The translations under genes and the position numbers were made by a program. A stretch of 64,000 bases of DNA from Arthrobacter sp042667405 (GTDB taxonomy: Bacteria > Actinomycetota > Actinomycetes > Actinomycetales > Micrococcaceae): contig NZ_JBHVAL010000019.1 of NCBI RefSeq assembly GCF_042667405.1, positions 1 to 64,000 on the forward strand, in the 5' to 3' direction. Positions within the stretch are counted from its first letter, which is position 1, and the number at the start of each line of letters is the position of its first letter. Positions 1-7,489 of the stretch are shown here, one piece after another. The notes under the pieces are model-generated. The model made no database searches. It was not told the DNA's origin and saw nothing but the letters and a program-made list of their open reading frames with translations.

Positions 1-41
1 AACTCAAGACCCCGTAGATCTCGAACTCCAGGGTCTTTCTT

Positions 42-117
42 TGGTGCACCCCCCGGGACTCGAACCCGGAACCCATTGATTAAGAGTCAATTGCTCTGCC
101 AGTTGAGCTAGAGGTGC
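42..117 (-). tRNA. tRNA-Lys (anticodon CTT)
   Basis: Read on the minus strand, the segment folds as a complete cloverleaf. The acceptor stem GCACCTC pairs with GGGGTGC, the discriminator base is A, and a genomically encoded CCA lies at 44-42. The anticodon loop is CTCTTAA between the stem arms ATTGA and TCAAT, giving anticodon CTT, which reads the lysine codon AAG. The T-arm contains GGTTCGAGTCC. It lies downstream of the sugar dehydrogenase gene on the same strand, about 120 nt after its stop. Confidence 0.95.
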
Positions 118-234
118 AGCTGTTGATTTCGATCAACCCTGGGGCTTTTCTTTCCCCGGCGATCTCCGCAACGACATGTAACTCTACACGACTTGGCCCG
201 AAGTGTGAAATCGGCCCTGCGTGGCGGTCTTATC

Positions 235-1386
235 TCAAGACTTGCTCCGCAAAATCAGCGCAAAGTCGGGGTTCTGGTTGTTGCTGAGCACCCAAAGATC
301 ACCGTTTGGAGCCTGGGCAACGTCCCGTAGGCGCCCGTATTCCCTTGTGAAATAAGCCACAGGCGTGCCGGCTGTTTCGTCGTTCAAGGGAACTGCCCAA
401 AGACGCTGGCCCCGCAGCGCCCCCGTGTAGGCCACCCCGTCCACGATTTCCAGTCCGCTCGGAGAAGACTCGGCGGTAGAGGGCCAAACGACCTTCGCGT
501 CGATGAAGCCGTCCCTGCCGGGCGCCCCGGTCACCTGGGGCCATCCGTAGTTGCCCCCTGGCGTGATCAGATTCAGTTCATCATCAACGTCCGGGCCAAA
601 TTCACTCGCCCAAAGCCTTCCGGCGTTGTCCCATGCCAACCCTTGGACGTTCCGATGCCCATAGCTGTACACGGGGTTGTCCCCGAAGGGGTTCCCGGGC
701 GCTGGCCGTCCATCAGGAGTGAGGCGGAGGATCTTGCCGCCCAAGGTTCCCTTGTCCTGGGGTTGCTCGCGCCGCTGGGAATCTCCAGTACCGACATAGA
801 GCATTCCGTCCGGGCCGAATCGGATACGTCCGCCGTTGTGGGTGGAAGCCTTCGGGAGGCCCTGGAAGATCACCTCCGGTGCGCCGAGGCCTAATTCTCC
901 TGACGCGCCCTCGGTTACCTGCATTCTGGCAATCCGGTTGTCATTGGCCGAAGTGAAGTAGGCATACAGCCGGCGATCTTCTGCGAATGAGGGGGACAGG
1001 GCCAGGCCCAGCAAACCGCCCTCTCCGCCAGGAACGACGCCGGACACCTTGCCCAGTACGGCTGCCTTCCCGTCCTTGATCGCCACGACGTTGGCCGAAT
1101 CACGTTCGGACACCAATGGCGTACCGTCCGGCAGGAAGACGACCGACCAAGGCAGCTGCAGGCCGGCGTCGAGCTTTTCGATGAGTTCAAGCGCCGCTGG
1201 AGATGCCTGCGACCCCTGGCCGCTTCCTGTATTGAGGGATCCGGAACCGGTCGGGTTTGGAGTAGCAGCCGTGCCCGGGGAGGACGTGCTTCCGGTGCAC
1301 CCGGCCAGTGCCATCGTCACGGCAACGGCGAGGGCGGCCAGTTGTCCTGCTACCCGGTGTCCGCCCGGGAGCGCCTGCCTGCCCAT
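235..1386 (-). CDS. PQQ-dependent sugar dehydrogenase-like lipoprotein (glucose/sorbosone dehydrogenase family)
   Basis: A predicted 383-residue exported lipoprotein with a six-bladed beta-propeller of the glucose/sorbosone dehydrogenase family. These enzymes oxidise aldose sugars outside the membrane using pyrroloquinoline quinone. The N-terminus is a lipoprotein signal with a hydrophobic stretch and the lipobox LAGC, followed by a Ser/Thr/Gly/Pro linker. Family motifs are LPWSVVFLPDG, GEGGLLGLALSP, GGRIRFGPDGMLYVGTGD, YGHRNVQGLAWD and ASEFGPDVDDELN. An upstream in-frame start at 1530 would place 48 basic, low-complexity residues before the signal peptide and overlap the neighbouring gene, so the ATG at 1386 was chosen; it leaves a 37-nt gap to that gene on the same strand. 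No PQQ synthesis genes are present in the window, so the cofactor and substrate are inferred from family membership. Confidence 0.85.
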   Translation of the reverse strand: MGRQALPGGHRVAGQLAALAVAVTMALAGCTGSTSSPGTAATPNPTGSGSLNTGSGQGSQASPAALELIEKLDAGLQLPWSVVFLPDGTPLVSERDSANVVAIKDGKAAVLGKVSGVVPGGEGGLLGLALSPSFAEDRRLYAYFTSANDNRIARMQVTEGASGELGLGAPEVIFQGLPKASTHNGGRIRFGPDGMLYVGTGDSQRREQPQDKGTLGGKILRLTPDGRPAPGNPFGDNPVYSYGHRNVQGLAWDNAGRLWASEFGPDVDDELNLITPGGNYGWPQVTGAPGRDGFIDAKVVWPSTAESSPSGLEIVDGVAYTGALRGQRLWAVPLNDETAGTPVAYFTREYGRLRDVAQAPNGDLWVLSNNQNPDFALILRSKS

Positions 1387-1423
1387 GACTTTGCGGGTGC
1401 CTTTGGGGTGCCGGGTAACCAGC

Positions 1424-2365
1424 TCAGTGCCTGCTCCGCCGCGGCGGCCGGAACCCGGCTGCCTCAGCGTGCGCAGCCGAGATGAACCACACGTCTGCTT
1501 CGACGTCGTCGTAATCCGCGGCGTCCTCATCGTGGTAGGTCATGGTGGCCGCGATGGCCTTGACGGGGTGGCCGTCGCGCGGGGTGCTGGAGGAGCCTGT
1601 GCCGTAGGGCTCTTCTGCTGCGAGGTGTCCGGTCGGCGATGCGGAGTCTCCGGTGGGGGCGGAGTCTTCTGCTGCGGCAGTCTCGGCGCCGGGCAGGGTG
1701 GGGGAGTGCCGGTCGGTGTATTCGTGGTGGTGGACAGGGCCGCCCGCCGCGTCCGTCCACGAGGATTCCCATTCGGCCTTGTCGGCTGCCTCGTTTGCCT
1801 TAGCAGTGTCGCGGGCCACAGTGTCGCGGACCCCGGTGTCGTCGGCCCTGGTGTCCTCAGCCCGCGTAACGTCGTCCGCTGTTGGGGAGCCCTGCCAATC
1901 GTCCACATCGCCGGGGTCTACGTCGGCGGAGTGCAGTTTCGCTTCCGTGTCCACCACGGGTTCAGCAACCACCGGCTCGTCCACCACCGGGGCCGCAACG
2001 ACGGGTTCCTCAACTGTCAGTCCCGGGGTCGCGGACTCCCCGGAACGCACTTCCGGTTCCGCGGCAGGCGCGGGCTCAAATTCCGGTTCGTCTGCCGGTG
2101 GTTCAGCAACGTCTTCCCGGCGGACGGATTCGTCTCCGGTGGGGCCGCTGCCCTCGGCGGCTGCCTTGCCCAGGTTGGTCACTCCGGCGAGTCCGGCTAC
2201 GCCTGCGCTAACGGCACCCGGATCCGGTACGGTCCCGGTGTTGGTGGGCTCCATGGCGGCGGGAGCTTGGCTTCCGGTGGAATTTGGGGCTTTGTTGCGG
2301 CTCATGAGCCACCAAACAATCGCTACGACCAAAACAATGACAATGACCCAAATTAACCAATCCAT
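1424..2365 (-). CDS. Membrane-anchored acidic repeat protein with a short C-terminal domain
   Basis: A predicted 313-residue protein of unknown function. Residues 3-20 form one very hydrophobic segment (WLIWVIVIVLVVAIVWWLM). The next roughly 220 residues are low-complexity and acidic, rich in Ala, Pro, Glu, Asp, Thr and Val, with repeated VVAEPVVD-like and RADDTxVRDT-like units, so probably disordered. The last 45 residues contain HPVKAIAATMTYH, ADVWF and AEAAGFRPPR. This resembles a small C-terminal domain on actinobacterial envelope proteins, usually HPVKGN...YH...Y...AEVWF...AEAAGY, but lacks the usual Gly-Asn. The ATG at 2365 has AGAAGGG eight bases upstream; a GTG at 2386 would put that ribosome binding site inside the gene. 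It probably precedes the sugar dehydrogenase in one transcript (37-nt gap). Role is unknown; an envelope scaffold or anchor is possible. Confidence 0.7.
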   Translation of the reverse strand: MDWLIWVIVIVLVVAIVWWLMSRNKAPNSTGSQAPAAMEPTNTGTVPDPGAVSAGVAGLAGVTNLGKAAAEGSGPTGDESVRREDVAEPPADEPEFEPAPAAEPEVRSGESATPGLTVEEPVVAAPVVDEPVVAEPVVDTEAKLHSADVDPGDVDDWQGSPTADDVTRAEDTRADDTGVRDTVARDTAKANEAADKAEWESSWTDAAGGPVHHHEYTDRHSPTLPGAETAAAEDSAPTGDSASPTGHLAAEEPYGTGSSSTPRDGHPVKAIAATMTYHDEDAADYDDVEADVWFISAAHAEAAGFRPPRRSRH

Positions 2366-2527
2366 GGCGGATGCCCTTCTGCTCACAGGGGTGCAGTACG
2401 TGGTATTTCCGACGTTACGTGCCTGCTAATGGGCTGTCCAGCGTTTGGGCGGCCGGTCCCGAAATTCGTCAGACTGCTTAGTAGGAGATGGCGGAAATTA
2501 CTTTGCAGCGAATTCCGAGACTTCACC

Positions 2528-2533
2528 TACTCT
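2528..2533 (+). promoter_or_regulatory. -10 hexamer for a leaderless LysR-type regulator mRNA
   Basis: TACTCT is separated by exactly six bases from the ATG at 2540, the geometry expected when transcription begins at the A of the start codon. A possible -35, TTGCAG, ends 19 bases upstream. No Shine-Dalgarno sequence lies before this ATG. Confidence 0.5.
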
Positions 2534-2539
2534 GGCTGC

Positions 2540-3472
2540 ATGGACTTCAAAAGGCTGCAGATTCTGCGCGAGTTGGCAGACCGCCAAAGTGTGGGTGCCA
2601 CAGCAGATGCCATGAATGTCACTGCCTCCGCGGTTTCACAGCAGTTGAAGACCTTGCAGGCGGAATTGGGCGTGAGCCTGGTGGAAAAGGTGGGCAGGGG
2701 AGTGCAACTCACCGAAGCCGGACAAGCCATGGCAGCCGCGGCGGCGGAAATCGCTACAGCCATGGCCCGGGCCGAGTCCACAGTGGACAGCTATCGGCGG
2801 GGCTGGCAAACACACGTATCAGCGGCATTCTTTCCCAGTGCCGCCGAGATGCTGCTGCCGGGGATGCTGCATCGGGTGCAGGCCGTTCAGGGGCTGGGCT
2901 TCGATGCCCACTTCGAGGACCCGGGCACAGCGCACTTCGCACCCTTGGTGGCCGATTACGACATCGTGCTGGCCCACAGCGTGGACGGGCCCGGAGTTTT
3001 CGCCAAGCGGGGACTCGCAGTCATACCGCTGCTGGAGGAAGCCCTCGACGTTGCCATGCCTGCCGGACATCCCCTGTCGGCCAAACAAGAACTGACTCCG
3101 GACGACGTTGTGGGCCATCCGTGGATCGGCGTACCGGAAGGATTTCCCTTCGACGCCGTTCTTCGCCAAATAGAAGTCCACGCAGGCAAGCAGGCCACGC
3201 GGGGCCAGCGCTATCCGGACCTGCGGGTACTTGAGGCGCTGGTCGTGGCAGGTCACGGCATCTGCCTGCTGCCCCGGTACACTGCCCGCGCCAATGCCCG
3301 CCGGGGTCTGGTCCTCCGGCCCTTGACAGGCGTGAAGGCGAGCAGGAGCATCGTTGCGCTCGCGCGGCAGGAGGTGGCCGCCCGTTCCACCATTGCCGGA
3401 GTTTTGGAGATGCTCCAAGCGGAGGCTGCCGGGATCGCCGGCGAGTTGGACGACGCGCGTTCCTCGGACTGA
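2540..3472 (+). CDS. LysR family transcriptional regulator
   Basis: A 310-residue LysR-type DNA-binding regulator. Residues 1-60 form the winged helix-turn-helix (FKRLQILRELADRQSV, ATADAMNVTASAVSQQLKTL, LVEKVGRGVQLTEAG). The rest is the periplasmic-binding-protein-like effector domain, including the typical ILLPGMLHRV-type start and GHGICLLPRYTA. The longer reading frame from 2429 adds 37 residues that do not belong to the family, so the ATG at 2540 was chosen, supported by a leaderless-type -10. It reads in the same direction as ilvD, with a 104-base gap holding a short hairpin (GTGGGA/TCCCAC, 3477-3494). The target is unknown; control of ilvD or of itself is possible but not shown. Confidence 0.85.
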   Translation: MDFKRLQILRELADRQSVGATADAMNVTASAVSQQLKTLQAELGVSLVEKVGRGVQLTEAGQAMAAAAAEIATAMARAESTVDSYRRGWQTHVSAAFFPSAAEMLLPGMLHRVQAVQGLGFDAHFEDPGTAHFAPLVADYDIVLAHSVDGPGVFAKRGLAVIPLLEEALDVAMPAGHPLSAKQELTPDDVVGHPWIGVPEGFPFDAVLRQIEVHAGKQATRGQRYPDLRVLEALVVAGHGICLLPRYTARANARRGLVLRPLTGVKASRSIVALARQEVAARSTIAGVLEMLQAEAAGIAGELDDARSSD

Positions 3473-3564
3473 ACCCGTGGGACGAAACTCCCACTCACCC
3501 CGCAATATTAGGCAGGCGCTGCTTAACCCGGCGGGGAACAAGGCTTCATGGCCCCTGGTGCACA

Positions 3565-3570
3565 TAGACT
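3565..3570 (+). promoter_or_regulatory. -10 hexamer for leaderless ilvD mRNA
   Basis: TAGACT lies exactly six bases before the ATG at 3577, with no Shine-Dalgarno motif in between. This favours that ATG over the in-frame TTG at 3571. No convincing -35 is visible, as is common in actinobacteria. Confidence 0.5.
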
Positions 3571-3576
3571 TTGGAC

Positions 3577-5295
3577 ATGACCGACACCAGCACTGCTCCA
3601 GAGAACGCGCCGGACATCAAACCCCGGAGCCGGGCCGTCACCGATGGCATCCACGCAGCTCCCGCCCGCGGCATGTTCAGGGCGGTGGGCATGGGCGATG
3701 ACGACTTCGCCAAACCCCAAATCGGCGTGGCCAGTTCGTGGAACGAAATCACCCCTTGCAACCTTTCCCTCAACCGCCTTGCGCAGGGCGCCAAAGAAGG
3801 CGTCCACGCAGGCGGCGGGTTCCCGATGCAGTTCGGCACCATCTCCGTGTCCGACGGAATCTCCATGGGTCACGAGGGCATGCATTTCTCGCTGGTCTCC
3901 CGCGAAGTCATTGCCGACTCCGTGGAGACCGTCATGCAGGCAGAGCGCATTGACGGCTCCGTGCTGTTGGCCGGCTGTGACAAGTCCCTTCCGGGGATGC
4001 TCATGGCCGCTGCCCGCCTGGACCTCGCTTCTGTTTTCCTCTACGCCGGATCGATCATGCCCGGTTGGGTCAAGCTCGAGGACGGCTCGGAGAAGGAAGT
4101 CACCCTCATTGACGCGTTCGAAGCTGTAGGAGCCTGTGCAGCGGGCAAGATGAGCATGGAGGACCTCACCCGCATCGAAAAGGCCATCTGTCCGGGCGAA
4201 GGCGCTTGCGGCGGCATGTACACGGCCAACACCATGGCGTGCATCGGAGAGGCACTCGGTATGTCCCTTCCCGGGTCTGCCGCGCCGCCGTCGGCAGACC
4301 GCCGTCGTGATGATTTCGCACGCAAATCCGGCGAAGCGGTAGTGAACCTGCTGCGCCTGGGCATCACGGCCCGCGACATCATGACCAAGAAGGCCTTCGA
4401 GAATGCCATTGCCGTCACCATGGCCTTCGGCGGCTCCACCAACGCAGTGCTCCACCTGCTTGCCATCGCCCGCGAGGCCAACGTGGAACTGACACTCGAT
4501 GACTTCAACCGGATCGGTGACCGGATCCCGCACCTGGGCGACCTCAAGCCTTTCGGCCGCTACGTCATGACCGACGTCGACAAGATCGGTGGCGTGCCGG
4601 TCATCATGAAGGCACTGCTCGACGCCGGGCTGCTGCACGGCGACTGCCTCACCGTGACGGGCAAGACCCTCGCCGAGAACCTCGCCTCGATCAACCCGCC
4701 GGACCTCGACGGCAAGATCCTGCGTGCGCTGGACAACCCCATCCACAAGACCGGTGGCATCACCATCCTGCACGGTTCGCTGGCTCCGGAAGGCGCCGTT
4801 GTGAAGAGCGCCGGTTTCGATGCCGACGTCTTTGAGGGAACAGCGCGCGTGTTCGAGCGCGAGCAGGGTGCGCTGGATGCTTTGGACAAGGGTCAAATCC
4901 ACAAGGGAGATGTCGTGGTGATCCGCTATGAGGGTCCCAAGGGCGGGCCGGGCATGCGCGAGATGCTTGCCATCACAGGCGCCATCAAGGGCGCCGGCCT
5001 CGGCAAGGACGTCCTGCTCCTGACTGACGGCCGCTTCTCAGGAGGCACCACCGGTTTGTGCATCGGCCACGTCGCGCCGGAAGCGGTCGACGGCGGTCCC
5101 ATCGCCTTTGTGAAGGACGGCGACCGCATCCGCGTCGACATCGCTGCCCGCTCGTTCGACCTCCTGGTGGACGAAGCCGAACTCGAGGCCCGCAAAGAGG
5201 GCTGGCAGCCGCTGCCGGCAAAGTTCACCAAGGGCGTCCTGGCCAAGTACGCCAAGCTTGTCCACAGTGCCTCCACGGGGGCTTACTGCGGATGA
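3577..5295 (+). CDS. ilvD: Dihydroxy-acid dehydratase
   Basis: A 572-residue iron-sulfur enzyme that dehydrates 2,3-dihydroxy-isovalerate and 2,3-dihydroxy-3-methylvalerate to the 2-oxo acids used for valine, leucine, isoleucine and pantothenate. The three cluster-binding cysteines are visible in NEITPCN, GCDKSLPGM and CPGEGACGGMYTANTM, and the C-terminal active-site segment TDGRFSGGTTGLC is intact. Length is normal for the family. The gene stands alone: a LysR regulator lies upstream, and a stem-loop followed by the ilvB attenuator region lies downstream. Confidence 0.97.
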   Translation: MTDTSTAPENAPDIKPRSRAVTDGIHAAPARGMFRAVGMGDDDFAKPQIGVASSWNEITPCNLSLNRLAQGAKEGVHAGGGFPMQFGTISVSDGISMGHEGMHFSLVSREVIADSVETVMQAERIDGSVLLAGCDKSLPGMLMAAARLDLASVFLYAGSIMPGWVKLEDGSEKEVTLIDAFEAVGACAAGKMSMEDLTRIEKAICPGEGACGGMYTANTMACIGEALGMSLPGSAAPPSADRRRDDFARKSGEAVVNLLRLGITARDIMTKKAFENAIAVTMAFGGSTNAVLHLLAIAREANVELTLDDFNRIGDRIPHLGDLKPFGRYVMTDVDKIGGVPVIMKALLDAGLLHGDCLTVTGKTLAENLASINPPDLDGKILRALDNPIHKTGGITILHGSLAPEGAVVKSAGFDADVFEGTARVFEREQGALDALDKGQIHKGDVVVIRYEGPKGGPGMREMLAITGAIKGAGLGKDVLLLTDGRFSGGTTGLCIGHVAPEAVDGGPIAFVKDGDRIRVDIAARSFDLLVDEAELEARKEGWQPLPAKFTKGVLAKYAKLVHSASTGAYCG

Positions 5296-5307
5296 TTTCC
5301 TGCACGT

Positions 5308-5335
5308 GACTCCGCTCCGCCCGAGGAGCGGAGTC
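5308..5335 (+). terminator. Stem-loop after ilvD
   Basis: GACTCCGCTCC and GGAGCGGAGTC form a perfect 11-bp stem with a six-base loop, 12 bases after the ilvD stop. There is no U-tract, so it may be an inefficient terminator or a 3'-end stabilising hairpin. Confidence 0.6.
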
Positions 5336-5361
5336 CGGCAGGCGGACATCGCTGTCCAAAT

Positions 5362-5400
5362 AGTGAGATACGATGGTGCTCAATTGACACGTATCTCACT
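5362..5400 (+). promoter_or_regulatory. 11-bp inverted repeat upstream of the ilvB leader (possible operator and promoter)
   Basis: AGTGAGATACG at 5362-5372 is repeated exactly as CGTATCTCACT at 5390-5400 with 17 bases between. The left arm overlaps a possible -10 hexamer TACGAT (5369-5374), which would start the leader transcript near 5381. TTGACA at 5384-5389 resembles a -35 but has no matching -10. Similar TGAGA elements precede leuB and leuC, so a regulator site is a reasonable inference. No U-tract follows, so a terminator is unlikely. Confidence 0.5.
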
Positions 5401-5419
5401 TTGAGGGAACACTGAACGC

Positions 5420-5473
5420 ATGATCACATTCGTTACCGTCGGCGTCGTCGTCCTTACCAAGCGCGTGGCTTAG
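5420..5473 (+). CDS. ilvB operon leader peptide (valine-rich attenuator peptide)
   Basis: A 17-codon open reading frame encodes MITFVTVGVVVLTKRVA. It contains six valines, including three consecutive Val codons at 5444-5452, plus one Ile, one Leu and three Thr. A ribosome binding site GAGGGA lies at 5403-5408, 11 bases before the ATG. A strong intrinsic terminator begins 27 bases after the stop and precedes ilvB. This is the layout of amino acid attenuation; the ilvBNC operon of Corynebacterium glutamicum is known to have a similar leader peptide with a Val triplet. Ribosome stalling on Val/Ile/Leu codons would signal shortage of branched-chain aminoacyl-tRNA. Confidence 0.85.
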   Translation: MITFVTVGVVVLTKRVA

Positions 5474-5500
5474 CCCGACTGGTAACGAACCGTCACGCGC

Positions 5501-5538
5501 AAACCCCTCGAAGAGCCGGAAGGCTGAGGGGTTTTTTT
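5501..5538 (+). terminator. Attenuator terminator before ilvB
   Basis: AAACCCCTC (5501-5509) pairs perfectly with GAGGGGTTT (5526-5534). Inside, AGCC pairs with GGCT around a GGAA tetraloop, and the stem runs into seven Ts (5532-5538). Upstream alternatives are TTCGTTACC (5429-5437) with GGTAACGAA (5481-5489), GCGCGTG (5461-5467) with CACGCGC (5494-5500), and a long-range CTTTGAGGG (5399-5407) with CCCTCGAAG (5505-5513) that would disrupt the terminator. Confidence 0.85.
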
Positions 5539-5582
5539 ATTTGCAAGACCCACCATTTGTAGATCCACTAAGGAAGAGTCCG

Positions 5583-7487
5583 ATGAGCAAAGGATCGCCG
5601 ATCAGCCCCTCGCTGATGGCTGCAAAGTCCACTGGAGCCCCCAAGGCTCCGGAAAAGGTCGACCGCACGGCTGAGGCCGTCGTCGTCGACGCTGCTGCAC
5701 CTCTCTCTCCTGTACTTGGGCCGAACAACGTTGTACCCCCAACGGTGATGACCGGCTCGCAAGCAATTGTCCGTTCGCTCGAAGAACTCGGCGTGGACGA
5801 TATTTTCGGTTTGCCCGGTGGCGCGATCCTGCCCACCTACGACCCCTTGATGGCCTCCAGCATGAATCACATCCTGGTCCGTCACGAACAGGGAGCCGGC
5901 CACGCCGCGCAAGGCTACGCCATGGTTACCGGACGGGTTGGCGTTTGCATCGCCACCTCGGGCCCCGGTGCCACCAACCTCGTTACCGCCATCATGGATG
6001 CCCACATGGACTCCGTGCCGATGGTGGCCATCACCGGCCAGGTCTCCAGTGGAGTCATCGGCACCGATGCCTTCCAGGAAGCCGACATTGTGGGTATCAC
6101 CATGCCCATCACCAAGCACTCGTTCCTGGTGACCGACCCCAACGACATCCCGCATGTCATGGCGGAGGCCTTCCACCTGGCTTCGACCGGCCGGCCCGGT
6201 CCCGTCCTGGTGGACATCGCCAAGGACGCCCAGGTGGGCCAGATGACGTTCTCCTGGCCCCCGAAAGTGGATCTGCCCGGATACCGTCCCGTGGTCCGCG
6301 GCCACAACAAGCAGGTGCGTGAGGCTGCCAAGCTGATCGCTGCTTCCAGCAAGCCTGTGCTGTACGTCGGTGGTGGTGTGGTCAAGGGCCACGCCTCCGC
6401 AGAGCTCATGGAGCTCGCCCTGGCAACCGGCGCTCCCGTGGTCACCACCCTCATGGCCCGCGGCGCATTCCCCGACTCCCACCCGCAGCACGTTGGCATG
6501 CCCGGCATGCACGGGTTGGTTTCGGCCGTAACGGCACTTCAGCAGGCTGATCTGTTGATCACCCTCGGTGCCCGGTTCGATGACCGCGTCACCGGTGTCC
6601 TGAAGACCTTTGCGCCCTTTGCAAAGGTCATCCACGCTGACATCGACCCCGCCGAAATCTCCAAGAACCGGACGGCGGATGTCCCGATCGTGGGCTCGGT
6701 CAAGGAGATCATCCCGGAACTCACCGAGGCCGTGAAGACGCAGTTCGAACTGAGCGGTGCACCGGACCTCGACTCCTGGTGGGCCTTCCTGGGCAACTTG
6801 CGCGACACCTACCCACTGGGCTGGACCGAGCCCGAAGACGGCCTGAGCGCACCGCAGCGCGTGATCAAGCGCATCGGTGAACTGACCGGGCCCGAAGGCA
6901 TCTACGTTGCCGGCGTGGGCCAGCACCAGATGTGGGCTGCCCAGTTCATCAAGTACGAGCGTCCGCACGCCTGGCTGAACTCCGGCGGAGCAGGCACCAT
7001 GGGCTATTCCGTCCCTGCCGCCATGGGCGCCAAGGTCGGCGAACCGGACCGCGTGGTCTGGGCCATTGATGGCGACGGCTGTTTCCAGATGACCAACCAG
7101 GAACTGGCCACCTGCGCCATCAACAACATCCCCATCAAGGTAGCCATCATCAACAACTCTTCGTTGGGCATGGTCCGCCAATGGCAGACCCTGTTCTACG
7201 AAGGCCGCTACTCCAACACGGACCTGAACACCGGCCATGACACCATCCGGATTCCGGACTTCGTCAAGCTGGCAGATGCCTACGGCTGCGCCGCACTGCG
7301 TTGCGAGCGTGACGAGGACATCGACGCCACCATCCAAAAGGCCCTCGAAATCAACGACCGCCCCGTGGTCATCGACTTCGTGGTGAGCCCCAACTCGATG
7401 GTCTGGCCAATGGTGCCCGCAGGCGTCAGCAATGACCAGATCCAGGTTGCCCGCAACATGACCCCGGAATGGGAAGAAGAGGACTAG
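5583..7487 (+). CDS. ilvB: Acetolactate synthase (acetohydroxyacid synthase) large subunit
   Basis: A 634-residue catalytic subunit that condenses pyruvate with pyruvate or 2-oxobutyrate, the first common step of branched-chain amino acid synthesis. It uses thiamine diphosphate, FAD and magnesium. The catalytic glutamate lies in RHEQGAGHAAQGYA, the ThDP-binding GDG...NN motif spans GDGCFQMTNQELATCAINN, and SLGMVRQWQTLFY is the conserved C-terminal region. The ATG at 5583 has AAGGAAGAG upstream, so it was preferred to an in-frame start at 5541. The first 50 residues are a variable Ala/Pro-rich extension seen in actinobacterial homologues. ilvN follows after two bases; the upstream attenuator should control the whole ilvBN-ilvC unit. 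Confidence 0.97.
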   Translation: MSKGSPISPSLMAAKSTGAPKAPEKVDRTAEAVVVDAAAPLSPVLGPNNVVPPTVMTGSQAIVRSLEELGVDDIFGLPGGAILPTYDPLMASSMNHILVRHEQGAGHAAQGYAMVTGRVGVCIATSGPGATNLVTAIMDAHMDSVPMVAITGQVSSGVIGTDAFQEADIVGITMPITKHSFLVTDPNDIPHVMAEAFHLASTGRPGPVLVDIAKDAQVGQMTFSWPPKVDLPGYRPVVRGHNKQVREAAKLIAASSKPVLYVGGGVVKGHASAELMELALATGAPVVTTLMARGAFPDSHPQHVGMPGMHGLVSAVTALQQADLLITLGARFDDRVTGVLKTFAPFAKVIHADIDPAEISKNRTADVPIVGSVKEIIPELTEAVKTQFELSGAPDLDSWWAFLGNLRDTYPLGWTEPEDGLSAPQRVIKRIGELTGPEGIYVAGVGQHQMWAAQFIKYERPHAWLNSGGAGTMGYSVPAAMGAKVGEPDRVVWAIDGDGCFQMTNQELATCAINNIPIKVAIINNSSLGMVRQWQTLFYEGRYSNTDLNTGHDTIRIPDFVKLADAYGCAALRCERDEDIDATIQKALEINDRPVVIDFVVSPNSMVWPMVPAGVSNDQIQVARNMTPEWEEED

Positions 7488-7489
7488 GC

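Noticed and set aside
1..40. Hairpin AAGACCC/GGGTCTT near the left edge
   Set aside because: A seven-base stem with an 18-base loop next to the window edge; too weak and lacking context to assign.
1387..1530. Extended start of the sugar dehydrogenase at 1530
   Set aside because: It would place 48 basic residues before the lipoprotein signal and overlap the upstream gene.
1049..2429. Two long plus-strand ORFs across the sugar dehydrogenase and acidic protein genes
   Set aside because: The minus strand carries a lipobox, propeller motifs and a membrane helix; the plus frames show none.
3473..3576. T-box or other riboswitch upstream of ilvD
   Set aside because: The gap is only 104 bases with one small hairpin, and ilvD looks leaderless.
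3523..4902. Long minus-strand ORF (459 codons) opposite ilvD
   Set aside because: It is antisense to a fully conserved gene, has no family motif, and reflects the high-GC third-position bias.
5384..5412. TTGACA as -35 of the ilvB leader promoter
   Set aside because: The positions 17-18 bases downstream read GAACAC/AACACT, not a usable -10.
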